Below, piece after piece: positions 1 to 6,215 of a stretch of 11,232 nt of DNA (its first letter is position 1; each line of letters begins with the position of its first letter). The stretch is from positions 1-11,232 of the forward strand of contig SCUR01000087.1 in assembly GCA_004297235.1 (NCBI GenBank), in the 5' to 3' direction. The notes beneath the pieces were generated by a model that saw only the letters and a list, made by a program, of their open reading frames with translations, was not told the DNA's origin and made no database searches. This DNA comes from Candidatus Manganitrophaceae bacterium. GTDB lineage: Bacteria > Nitrospirota > Nitrospiria > SBBL01 > Manganitrophaceae. The position numbers and the translations under genes are program-made.

Positions 1-416
1 CGCAGGTGGTTCGGTCGGAGGTGAAATCGATCGATCCGTTTATCCAAGGAAAGCTGGCCAACGAGCATGCGCGGCTCGGCGATCAGTATTTTGAGATCGG
101 CCTTTACGACGGCGCCCTGGAGGAGTATCGAAAGGCTCTCTCCATCCGGCCGAAATTCGTCGATGTGATCACCAAAGTCGGGATTACCCTGCGGGAGAAG
201 GGGATGTTCGATGATGCGATCGAGACCTTTCAGCAGGCGAAAACAATCCATCCGAAGTATATCCCCGCGCTGATTCACCTCGGGGTGACCTACTACATGA
301 AGGGCTTTGTCGATCTGGCGCTGGCCGAATGGGAAGCGGCGCAGAAGATCAACCCCGCCGGAAAAGAGGCGCAGGTCTATCTTGCGATGGCGAAGAAAGA
401 CGTCATCGAAGGATAA
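1..416 (+). CDS. TPR-repeat protein, 5' end outside the window
   Basis: The frame is open from the first bases and ends at TAA 414-416. A GTG at 6 could serve as a start, but the frame continues upstream of it and no ribosome binding site can be seen, so I treat the gene as 5'-truncated. About 136 residues are visible. They hold three tandem tetratricopeptide repeats of about 34 residues with the usual small/aromatic spacing (ARLGDQYFEIGLYDGALEEY, then VGITLREKGMFDDAIETF, then LGVTYYMKGFVDLALAEW), each followed by a proline-containing turn such as SIRPKF, IHPKY and INPAG. TPR arrays are protein-protein scaffolds, and no catalytic domain is visible. The partner is unknown. clpS begins 47 bp downstream on the same strand, so co-transcription is possible. 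TPR assignment is firm; the biological role is not. Confidence 0.85.
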   Translation, partial: QVVRSEVKSIDPFIQGKLANEHARLGDQYFEIGLYDGALEEYRKALSIRPKFVDVITKVGITLREKGMFDDAIETFQQAKTIHPKYIPALIHLGVTYYMKGFVDLALAEWEAAQKINPAGKEAQVYLAMAKKDVIEG

Positions 417-463
417 CCGCGCTTTGACCCGCCTATCCCCGCTCTTGTTTGTTCTGTTCGGAA

Positions 464-796
464 ATGAGGCTGATTGTGAAAGGAAGCGCCACCCTCCCGG
501 CGGTTCTGCCGGACCTCTCGGAAGAGACCGAATCTAAAATCGAAGAGATCCCTCCCTACAAGGTGATCTTGCTGGACGACAATGTGACCACGATGGAATT
601 TGTCGTCCGGATCTTGATTCAGCTCTTCGGGAAGGACCTCGACACCGCCCAGCGATTGATGATCGAAGTTCACACCCAGGGGGCGGCGCATGTGGCGACC
701 CTCTCCAAAGAGCAGGCGGAGCTGAAGCAAGAGCAGGTGCACGCCGCCGCCCGGGCGGAAGGATTTCCGTTCCGCTGCGTGATTGAGCCGGCCTAA
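464..796 (+). CDS. clpS: ATP-dependent Clp protease adaptor ClpS
   Basis: ClpS binds N-degron substrates and delivers them to the ClpA (or ClpC) unfoldase of the cytoplasmic ClpP protease. The protein is 110 residues from the ATG at 464, the normal family size. An in-frame TTG at 449 would add five residues, but neither start has a strong ribosome binding site. The ClpS core is clear: PPYKVILLDDNVTTMEFVV, then QLMIEVHTQG, and a C-terminal FPFRCVIEP like the family's xPLxCxIE ending. The histidine in EVHTQG matches E. coli His66 of the N-degron pocket, and T and M of VTTMEF match Thr38 and Met40. The E. coli Asn34-Asp35-Asp36 stretch is Asp-Asp-Asn here. A flexible acidic N-terminal tail of about 30 residues precedes the core, as is usual. 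No clpA gene is in the window. Convergent with ybgC across an inverted repeat. Confidence 0.93.
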   Translation: MRLIVKGSATLPAVLPDLSEETESKIEEIPPYKVILLDDNVTTMEFVVRILIQLFGKDLDTAQRLMIEVHTQGAAHVATLSKEQAELKQEQVHAAARAEGFPFRCVIEPA

Positions 797-806
797 TAAG
801 GGATTG

Positions 807-893
807 CGGAATGCGGATTTCGGATTGCGAATTGGAGAGAAAAACAAACCAGATTAAATTTCTTTAGGTTTTCAATCCGAAATCCGCATTCCG
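807..893. repeat. Perfect 21-bp inverted repeat between convergent clpS and ybgC
   Basis: The arms 807-827 and 873-893 are exact reverse complements over 21 bp and are separated by a 45-base AT-rich spacer. The arms are built of a GGATT/CGGAATGCGG theme. The element fills almost the whole 104-bp gap between the stop codons of clpS (796) and ybgC (901). Transcribed from either side it would form a long hairpin, so it may end or stabilise both transcripts. There is no clear U-run directly after either arm, so it is not a textbook intrinsic terminator. It may instead be a copy of a dispersed palindromic repeat. Confidence 0.8.
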
Positions 894-900
894 AAATTGA

Positions 901-1290
901 TTAAACAATCTTCGTCACGATCTGGACGATCTCTTCCGGAAGGCGCTTCGGTTTGAATTTCTCATCGACGCAGACGAGCCGAACCCAGCCTTCGACGACG
1001 ACCTTATCGGTGCCTTGCAGGCGCATGAGATGGGAAAAGGTCAGGCTGGCCCGGCTGAAGTCGACGACCTCGGTCTCCATCTCCAGCAGGTCGTTGTAGC
1101 GCGCCGCCAGGCGATAGTCGATCTCGGCGTGCGCCACCACGAAGAGGGTTCCGGCCGCGGCGTAGGCGGCCACTTCCCGCCCGCGCTCTCGGAAATATTC
1201 GGTCCGGCCCCGCTCGAAATATTTTAAATAATTGGCGTAGTAAACCACCCCGCCCGCGTCGGTATCTTCATAATAGACACGAATCTGCAT
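901..1290 (-). CDS. ybgC: YbgC-type acyl-CoA thioesterase (hotdog fold)
   Basis: A 129-residue protein of the 4-hydroxybenzoyl-CoA thioesterase/YbgC family, which hydrolyses acyl-CoA (and possibly acyl-ACP) thioesters. In proteobacteria it is often encoded beside tol-pal. The N-terminal signature MQIRVYYEDTDAGGVVYYANY carries the family's catalytic aspartate (EDTDAGG), followed by LKYFERGRTEYFRERG on the long hotdog helix. The usual VYHANY is VYYANY here, a common variant. The start ATG at 1290-1288 is chosen because it opens exactly at this signature, has GGAGG at 1295-1299 four bases upstream, and overlaps the upstream asparaginase stop by one base (TGATG), suggesting translational coupling. 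The frame stays open upstream, but that stretch is a low-complexity Arg/Gly-rich shadow. Last gene of the dinG operon; no tol or pal gene is visible. Confidence 0.92.
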   Translation of the reverse strand: MQIRVYYEDTDAGGVVYYANYLKYFERGRTEYFRERGREVAAYAAAGTLFVVAHAEIDYRLAARYNDLLEMETEVVDFSRASLTFSHLMRLQGTDKVVVEGWVRLVCVDEKFKPKRLPEEIVQIVTKIV

Positions 1291-2228
1291 CAATCCTCCA
1301 TCACTTTCTGAAAACGGCCGGCGGTCTTGCGCCGCCGTCCGGCCCGGTATCCCCCCGGCATCGAGTCGGTTGTGTGAAGCAGGGCGAAATCCCCCTCCGC
1401 CGAGAGGATAATCGCCCCGGCTTCGCCGCCGATGCGCCGGCGCATCCGGATCAACGCACTGCTCCCCGCCGCTTCCGGAGAATCGCCCCCCTCCATCGCC
1501 AGCGTGATCTCCTTCGCGAGCCCGGCCCGGATGATCGCCTCGCCGAGGCCGGTCATTGAGACGGCGCCGGCGAGGTTGTCGGCGTAGGTCCCCGCCCCGA
1601 TCAGGGGGCTGTCGCCGACCCGCCCGGGAAGCATCATTCGGATTCCCCCCGTCGAAGTCGCCGCCGCCACGTTTCCCTCTTTGTCTCGCGCCACCGCTCC
1701 CACCGTTCCGAGCTCGGCCGCCTCGTCGTCCCGCTTCCCTTGAAGTTTTCGGAAGAGCGGTTCCCATTTCCCGAAGGAGAGATCGTGGGGAGGCGGCTTC
1801 GGAGCGGCAAGCGAAGGGGGAAGGGGGGGAAGATGGAAAAGACGGGAGAGCCGCTCGGCCGACTGGCCGACCAAGAGGAGGTGGGGCGTCCGCTCCATCA
1901 CCAGGCGCGCCGCCCGAACGGGGGTGAGAATTCCCTCCATCGCGGCGACCGCCCCCGCCGAGAGATCTCTTCCATTCATCACCGACGCGTCCATTCGGGC
2001 GATTCCGTCCATCTGCCGCTTCGATCCTTTCCCGGCATTGAACCGGCCGCTCTTCTCCAAGACGACCACGGCGGCCTCCACGGCATCGAGGGCCGAGGTC
2101 CCTTTTTGCAAGAGGGTCTCTCCCCGGTCGAGGGCCGCTTCGATCGTTTTGAGTTGGGAGGCGGTCGGCGGGGTCGACCCGCAGCCGCCGTGGATCAGCA
2201 GAATGGGTGGGCGCGTTCTCTTTTTCAT
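1290..2228 (-). CDS. iaaA: Isoaspartyl peptidase / plant-type L-asparaginase (Ntn hydrolase)
   Basis: A 312-residue member of the asparaginase 2 (plant-type, EcAIII/IaaA) family. These enzymes cleave isoaspartyl dipeptides formed from damaged proteins and also hydrolyse L-asparagine. The precursor autocleaves before a threonine to give alpha and beta chains. Visible landmarks are IHGGCGS at residues 13-19, FNAGKGS at 63-69, the cleavage site ELGTVGAV with the nucleophile Thr175, STGGI (192-196) and GRVGDSPLIGAGTYADN (202-218). The linker before the cleavage site is proline-rich (about 133-150), as expected for the variable C-end of the alpha chain. No signal peptide is evident, so it is probably cytoplasmic. 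Start ATG 2228-2226 directly precedes the first beta strand; the ribosome binding site is weak (CCGGA). It sits 52 bp after the secreted hypothetical gene and overlaps ybgC by one base. Confidence 0.93.
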   Translation of the reverse strand: MKKRTRPPILLIHGGCGSTPPTASQLKTIEAALDRGETLLQKGTSALDAVEAAVVVLEKSGRFNAGKGSKRQMDGIARMDASVMNGRDLSAGAVAAMEGILTPVRAARLVMERTPHLLLVGQSAERLSRLFHLPPLPPSLAAPKPPPHDLSFGKWEPLFRKLQGKRDDEAAELGTVGAVARDKEGNVAAATSTGGIRMMLPGRVGDSPLIGAGTYADNLAGAVSMTGLGEAIIRAGLAKEITLAMEGGDSPEAAGSSALIRMRRRIGGEAGAIILSAEGDFALLHTTDSMPGGYRAGRRRKTAGRFQKVMED

Positions 2229-2280
2229 CGTTCCGGCTACTTTACATCAGCGCCGCGGGCGGCGACAAGCGAAAAGAGCG

Positions 2281-2748
2281 CTAGGATTTTTTGATCGATT
2301 TAGAACCGGCTTTTTTGCCGGAAGATTTTTTCCTCTTCGGGGAGGGCGGTTTTTTCTTTAAAGGCAGGGGCGCATTCTCTTTCTTGATGAATTCGCCCGG
2401 AATCTTTTTCAGGCTCTCGGGGACTTTGGAGTAGCTGAGATAGCGCCAGGGACCCTCATGGGTCTGGGACTGATACCACTTCTCATTATGCAGAAGATAC
2501 CAGCGCTTGTCGGCCAGGTAGAGATTGTAGCGGAGGTCGGGGGTGTAATAGATGTTGAGGTTGGGAATCGGGGCCAATTTAGGACGGCGAGAGACCCGCA
2601 GCGGCGCCGTATCCGGATTCTGAACGGCGGGCGGCGCGGGCCGAACCAGGCCGGAGTAGACGAAGCGTTCCCCGGCGGCCGCTCCTCCGGAGAGAAACCA
2701 GAGAAGGAGTGCGCAGATCCCCATCGATCGGATTGATCGGACGCTCAT
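2281..2748 (-). CDS. Hypothetical secreted protein, aromatic-rich core and lysine-rich tail
   Basis: I do not recognise a named family with certainty. The 155-residue product starts with a signal peptide (MSVRSIRSMGICALLLWFL, then a small-residue AAAG site), so it should leave the cytoplasm. Residues about 60-110 are rich in Tyr and Trp (IYYTPDLRYNLYLADKRWYLLHNEKWYQS, GPWRYLSYSKVP). This resembles small extracytoplasmic proteins of Nitrospirota and Geobacter-like bacteria that repeat an NxWYxxxxGxWY-type beta motif. The last 40 residues are Lys/Pro/Ser-rich and probably disordered, suggesting contact with an acidic polymer or surface. ATG 2748 is chosen because a GAGAGAAG ribosome binding site lies immediately upstream; the ATG for MGICALLL, eight codons in, is an alternative. 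It lies 33 bp after dinG, presumably in the same operon. Confidence 0.72.
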   Translation of the reverse strand: MSVRSIRSMGICALLLWFLSGGAAAGERFVYSGLVRPAPPAVQNPDTAPLRVSRRPKLAPIPNLNIYYTPDLRYNLYLADKRWYLLHNEKWYQSQTHEGPWRYLSYSKVPESLKKIPGEFIKKENAPLPLKKKPPSPKRKKSSGKKAGSKSIKKS

Positions 2749-2781
2749 CTTCTCTCAATCGTAGCAAAGGGCGTCGATGTG

Positions 2782-4815
2782 TCAAGTCTGCCCGCGAGGG
2801 GGCATTCCGGACGCTTCATGCGCGGGGGGGTGTGTGGAGAAGAAATGCTGAACCTCCTCGAAACGGTCGGTCCGGGGAGAGGGGGGAAGGCCCGCGAGGA
2901 ACGATTTCCCATACTCTTTTTGCGTCAGCCGCGTATCGAGGATCGCCAGCAGCCCCCGATCGTCGCGGTTCCGGATCAATCTTCCGATCCCCTGTCGAAG
3001 GGTCAAGACGGCGGAGGGGAGCTGGAAGGTCCGAAAGGGGTCTCTCCCCTGATGGCTCAACGATTCGATCCGAGCGGAGATCAATGGGTCGGAGGGAGAA
3101 GCGAAGGGAAGTTTGTCGATCACCACACAGGAGAGCGCCTCCCCCTGCACATCGATCCCCTGCCAGAAGCTCGTCGTCCCGAGCAGCACGGAGGAGACCT
3201 CCCGCCGGAACGATTCGATGAGGGCGTGCTTCGGCTGGTCTCCTTGCTTGAGAAGAAGATAGGGAACCCGGTGGGCGATGAGCCGGTAGACCTCTTGAAG
3301 ATTTTTCCAGCTGGTGAAAAGAAGGAAGGCTCTCCCTTGGCTCGCGGCGAGAATGCGGATGATCTCCTCCGAGATCGCCGGAACAAACGTTCCGCTCAAC
3401 GGGTTCGGAAGATGGCGCGGGAGATAAAGGAGGGTCTGCTTTTCATAATCGAAGGGGGAGGCGAGGGCCACTTCCTCCGCCGCGCCGATCCCGAGGCGCT
3501 CTTTCATGAAATCGAAACCGCCCGGTGCCGGATCTTCTCGCACGTCGTCTTTCCTTTCGGACAGGCCGGAGGCGAGGGTGGCCGAGGTGAGAATGATCGG
3601 GATCTCTTGCTGAAAGAGCTTTTCGCCCAAAAGGGCGGAGACATCGAGCGGCGAGGCGTGGAGAAAGATTCCCTGCTTTCGGCTCTCCGCCCAGAAGACG
3701 AAGGAGGCGGACTGATCCGCGGCCAGAAAAAGATGCAGATCGGCCGAGAGCGATTCGATCCGCTCCGCGAGATGGGAGAGACCGGTGCTCTTCACCTGCG
3801 ACGCGAGGATTTGCCGGCGGAGAAGGTCGAGCGATTGAAGAAGATCGTGCCCCGCGGTGACCGCCTCGCGCGAGAAGAACGAGCGGGTCAGACGGTATCG
3901 CTCGTCGGCTCTCCTGAAATGATGGAAGAAATGATTCGATTTCGCGACAATGCGCGCACATTGGTCGAGATAGCCTTTCTCCTGCGGCTGGGAGAAGCGG
4001 ACCTCGCGCTCGGTATCCCGGAGCAGATCGTCCACCCGGTAGCTGCTGACCGAAACACCGAAGTACTGCGTGGCGATCTCTTCGAGGAGGTGCGCCTCGT
4101 CGAAGATCACCGCGTCGTACTGGGGGAGGACCTCCCCGAAGGAGAAATCTTTCAGGGCGAGATCGGCGAAGAAGAGGTGATGGTTGACGATGATCAGATC
4201 CGATGCGGCGGCCGCTTGCTTCATCCGGGTGATGTAGCAGCGGTCATAGGTGGGGCAGCCGCTCCCGAGACAAGCGTCCCCTTTCACCGAGACCTCCGAC
4301 CAGAGCGGAGAGCCTTCCGCAAGGGCCGTCAACTCGGCCCGGTCGCCGGTCGCGGTTTCCATCGACCAGCGGTGGAGCGGTTCGAAATCCGATCCGATCT
4401 CCAGCTTGGGAAAGGTCGGCTGCTCCAAAAATTGTCCGAACCGATGGAGGCAGAGGTAATTCGCCTTCCCCTTCATCATGCTGTAGGTAAAGCGGCGCGG
4501 CAGTGATTGCGCCAGCAGCGGAAGGTCTTTCTGATAGAGCTGGTCTTGAAGGGTCTTCGTGCCGGTGGAGATCACGACCCGTTTCCCGCTCAGCGCGGCC
4601 GGGATCAGATAGGCCCAGGTCTTTCCGGTCCCGGTGGGGGCTTCCACCAACAGGGTCGTCCGCCGCTCCAGCGCCTCGGCGACCGCGGAGGCCATCTGCA
4701 TCTGCGCCTCGCGGTATTCGTAAGGATGGACGAGGGTGGAGAGCAGCCCGCCGGGGAGGAAGAGCTTTTGACAGTCATTCGATGATCCGGTATCCTTTAC
4801 TTTGTTCCTCGCCAA
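2782..4815 (-). CDS. dinG: DinG/YoaA-type ATP-dependent DNA helicase (XPD-like, Fe-S)
   Basis: A 677-residue superfamily 2 helicase of the DinG/YoaA/XPD group. These are 5'-3' DNA helicases with an iron-sulfur cluster that resolve R-loops, D-loops and stalled forks. Motifs in order: Q-like YEYREAQMQM (32-41), Walker A EAPTGTGKT (58-66), motif Ia VISTGTKTLQDQLY, four Fe-S cysteines at 122, 182, 187 and 193 (LCLHRF...ACLGSGCPTYDRCY), VNHHLF (210-215), DEAH (239-242), TSATLASG, then GTTSFWQGIDVQGE and motif VI LRQGIGRLIRN. There is no N-terminal exonuclease domain, so it is the short form rather than the Bacillus fusion. The start is TTG at 4815, with GAGGG eight bases upstream; there is no ATG before codon 40, which already lies inside the helicase core. 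Likely first gene of the minus-strand operon. Confidence 0.93.
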   Translation of the reverse strand: MARNKVKDTGSSNDCQKLFLPGGLLSTLVHPYEYREAQMQMASAVAEALERRTTLLVEAPTGTGKTWAYLIPAALSGKRVVISTGTKTLQDQLYQKDLPLLAQSLPRRFTYSMMKGKANYLCLHRFGQFLEQPTFPKLEIGSDFEPLHRWSMETATGDRAELTALAEGSPLWSEVSVKGDACLGSGCPTYDRCYITRMKQAAAASDLIIVNHHLFFADLALKDFSFGEVLPQYDAVIFDEAHLLEEIATQYFGVSVSSYRVDDLLRDTEREVRFSQPQEKGYLDQCARIVAKSNHFFHHFRRADERYRLTRSFFSREAVTAGHDLLQSLDLLRRQILASQVKSTGLSHLAERIESLSADLHLFLAADQSASFVFWAESRKQGIFLHASPLDVSALLGEKLFQQEIPIILTSATLASGLSERKDDVREDPAPGGFDFMKERLGIGAAEEVALASPFDYEKQTLLYLPRHLPNPLSGTFVPAISEEIIRILAASQGRAFLLFTSWKNLQEVYRLIAHRVPYLLLKQGDQPKHALIESFRREVSSVLLGTTSFWQGIDVQGEALSCVVIDKLPFASPSDPLISARIESLSHQGRDPFRTFQLPSAVLTLRQGIGRLIRNRDDRGLLAILDTRLTQKEYGKSFLAGLPPSPRTDRFEEVQHFFSTHPPAHEASGMPPRGQT
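4768..4796 (+). promoter_or_regulatory. Candidate sigma-70 promoter for the small gene at 4841
   Basis: TTGACA at 4768-4773 (perfect -35), a 17-bp spacer, and TATCCT at 4791-4796 (four of six -10 positions). Predicted transcription would begin near 4803, leaving a leader of about 38 bases before the ATG at 4841. The site lies inside the first codons of the divergent dinG-like gene, so RNA polymerase here could interfere with dinG transcription. This is a motif match only. Confidence 0.55.
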
Positions 4816-4840
4816 GAGAAAACCCTCATTTGAGGTTGAA

Positions 4841-5125
4841 ATGGCCGAAGGTCAAATCCAGGGAAAAAGCGTCGGCACCGTCGCGAAGGATATTGCGGAT
4901 GGATTTATGGTTCTCAATCCCATGGTCCTGAAGCGCTTTGAGAACGAGACCTATAAAACCTTGCACCAGCAGCTGAGAAAAGTACAGAGAGAGGTTCGTT
5001 CGGAGAGCTTCCCGACGCATGACACCCTGGGCATCCGAAAACGGAATACCCGCCTTCAACGATTGCACACCGCCCTGATGGTTCTGGAGCATGCCGCCAA
5101 GGAAAAACGAATCCCGCTTCTTTAA
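4841..5125 (+). CDS. Small conserved-looking hypothetical protein
   Basis: I do not recognise this 94-residue protein. It starts MAEGQIQGKSVGTVAKDIAD and ends in AAKEKRIPLL. There is no signal peptide, membrane segment or cysteine. From about residue 28 it looks all-helical, basic and probably coiled (VLKRFENETYKTLHQQLRKVQREVRSE, then RKRNTRLQRLHTALMVLEHAAKE), which would suit a nucleic-acid- or protein-binding helical hairpin. ATG 4841 is chosen over an in-frame TTG at 4802 because GAGG lies six bases upstream and the TTG would overlap the dinG start. A good promoter at 4768-4796, a proper ribosome binding site and isolation on its strand argue for a real gene. It diverges from dinG with a gap of only 25 bp. 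Function unknown. Confidence 0.72.
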   Translation: MAEGQIQGKSVGTVAKDIADGFMVLNPMVLKRFENETYKTLHQQLRKVQREVRSESFPTHDTLGIRKRNTRLQRLHTALMVLEHAAKEKRIPLL

Positions 5126-5151
5126 AGATGTCGAAAAAAAGCTTGTTCTGC

Positions 5152-5310
5152 CATTCCCGAACGTTTAATCGGGAATCCAGCGCATTTTAATCGAAGTTCC
5201 TGGATTCCCGATTTGACGATCCCCTACGGAATGGATCGTCGATCTGAGAGGAAAACTTCTCTTCTTGTACTCACGTGCCTTTCGGCACGTTGTGCAGATT
5301 CGCGGGAATG
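5152..5310. repeat. Degenerate palindromic intergenic repeat element
   Basis: This 159-bp stretch fills most of the 200-bp gap between two convergent genes. It is bounded by an 8-bp terminal inverted repeat, CATTCCCG (5152-5159) and CGGGAATG (5303-5310). Inside are several stems: ATTCCCGA/TCGGGAAT (5153-5160 with 5169-5176), a competing 14-bp perfect stem 5167-5180 with 5200-5213 (GGGAATCCAG theme), an 8-bp stem 5215-5222 with 5233-5240, and a 7-bp stem 5273-5279 with 5284-5290 that carries a GAAA loop on the minus strand. The ATTCCCG...GGGAATCCAG...CTGGATTCCCG...CGGGAATGAC pattern matches a type of dispersed palindromic repeat seen in intergenic regions of many bacteria. It may also end the transcripts from both sides. 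No open reading frame of interest lies in it. Confidence 0.7.
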
Positions 5311-5325
5311 ACGACGAACCCAACC

Positions 5326-6081
5326 CTACTTCCCCGAATCCGATGTGATCAGAAAGCTCAACTTCTCGGACTCGTGAATTCGCTCGGCGGCTTTCTGCGC
5401 CTCGGTTCGATTCGGATAGTGGCCGATTCGAACCCGGTACCGGGTCCCCTTCTGCGGGACTTCGCCGGAGGTGACGTAGGCCTCATATCCCTTCCCCTTC
5501 AGCTTTTGGGAGAGCGTCTCCGCCCCTTTCTTTTCGGAGAAGGATGCGACCTGGATCGTGTAGGCGCCGGATGATCCGGCGCTCCGCGGCGGAACCGAAA
5601 CCTTCATCGACTCGGTCGATTTTTCGGGTGGCCGCTTTGTTTTCTGGGCGAGCGGTTTGGTCTCTTTCTTCGGCTGCAGCGCGACACTTTTTTCTTTCTT
5701 GTCTTTTAACGTTTTAAAGAAGGTCAGATCTTCCTTCGGAGCCGGATTGCTCTGGGCCTGGGCGGTCGGCGCGGGCGGTGGCGGTGCCGCGGGGAAGGGG
5801 TCCGGTTTGGAATCAAACCGCATCTCGCCCGGTTTGACCGCGGGGTCTTGGACGGGCTCCTCTTTCTCCACCGGTTCTTTCGGGGCCGCCGGCGCCGGCT
5901 CGGGGGCCAGCTGGCTCACCGGAGGGGGCGCCGGCGGCGCGGGCGCCTCTCCCTTTCTTCGGAAGACCAGCACGAGCGTCAGAAAGACCAGCACACCCAA
6001 TACTCCGATGACGAGATAGGAGGGCTTTTTCTTCGGGCCCGATCCCTCTTCGTCTCGCTTCAAATCTTTCAAGTCACGCAT
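5326..6081 (-). CDS. Membrane-anchored SPOR-domain protein
   Basis: A 251-residue bitopic inner-membrane protein. Residues 1-21 are charged and cytoplasmic. One transmembrane helix spans about 22-40 (YLVIGVLGVLVFLTLVLVF), followed by a long Pro/Ala/Lys-rich periplasmic linker (about 44-170). The C-terminal SPOR domain spans about 172-247 (AYTIQVASFSEKKGAETLSQKLKGKGYEAYV, then GTRYRVRIGHYPNRTEAQKAAERI). SPOR domains bind glycan strands stripped of stem peptides and target proteins to division septa; the layout is like FtsN and DamX. ATG 6081 has GGAAAGGGA upstream at a normal distance. The frame is open further upstream into queA, but that part is a shadow. A 134-bp gap with no recognised gene or promoter separates it from queA, so it may be the last operon gene or separately transcribed. 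Confidence 0.88.
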   Translation of the reverse strand: MRDLKDLKRDEEGSGPKKKPSYLVIGVLGVLVFLTLVLVFRRKGEAPAPPAPPPVSQLAPEPAPAAPKEPVEKEEPVQDPAVKPGEMRFDSKPDPFPAAPPPPAPTAQAQSNPAPKEDLTFFKTLKDKKEKSVALQPKKETKPLAQKTKRPPEKSTESMKVSVPPRSAGSSGAYTIQVASFSEKKGAETLSQKLKGKGYEAYVTSGEVPQKGTRYRVRIGHYPNRTEAQKAAERIHESEKLSFLITSDSGK

Positions 6082-6215
6082 GCGAAATCCCTTTCCATTT
6101 TTATGCGGGGACCCATCCGGCCAACCAGAGAGAAAAGTTCTCCGATGCTCCCACGCCCCGCGCTCGCGCCGGTAGAGCCGGTCGCTCGCTTTGATCGACA
6201 ACGGCTCTTCCGGAA

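Noticed and set aside
1291..1767. Upstream extension of the ybgC frame to 288 residues
   Set aside because: It lies wholly inside the asparaginase gene in another frame and reads as Arg/Gly low-complexity. The hotdog domain begins exactly at 1290.
2251..2264. GC-rich hairpin CGCCGC/GCGGCG between the secreted gene and the asparaginase gene as a terminator
   Set aside because: The stem is six bp with a two-base loop and no U-run follows on the transcribed strand. The gap fits an operon.
2779..4506. A 575-codon open frame on the plus strand, antisense to the dinG-like gene
   Set aside because: The minus-strand frame has every helicase motif in order, whereas the plus frame is Arg/Glu/Gly-rich with no domain. 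Long antisense frames are expected in GC-rich coding DNA.
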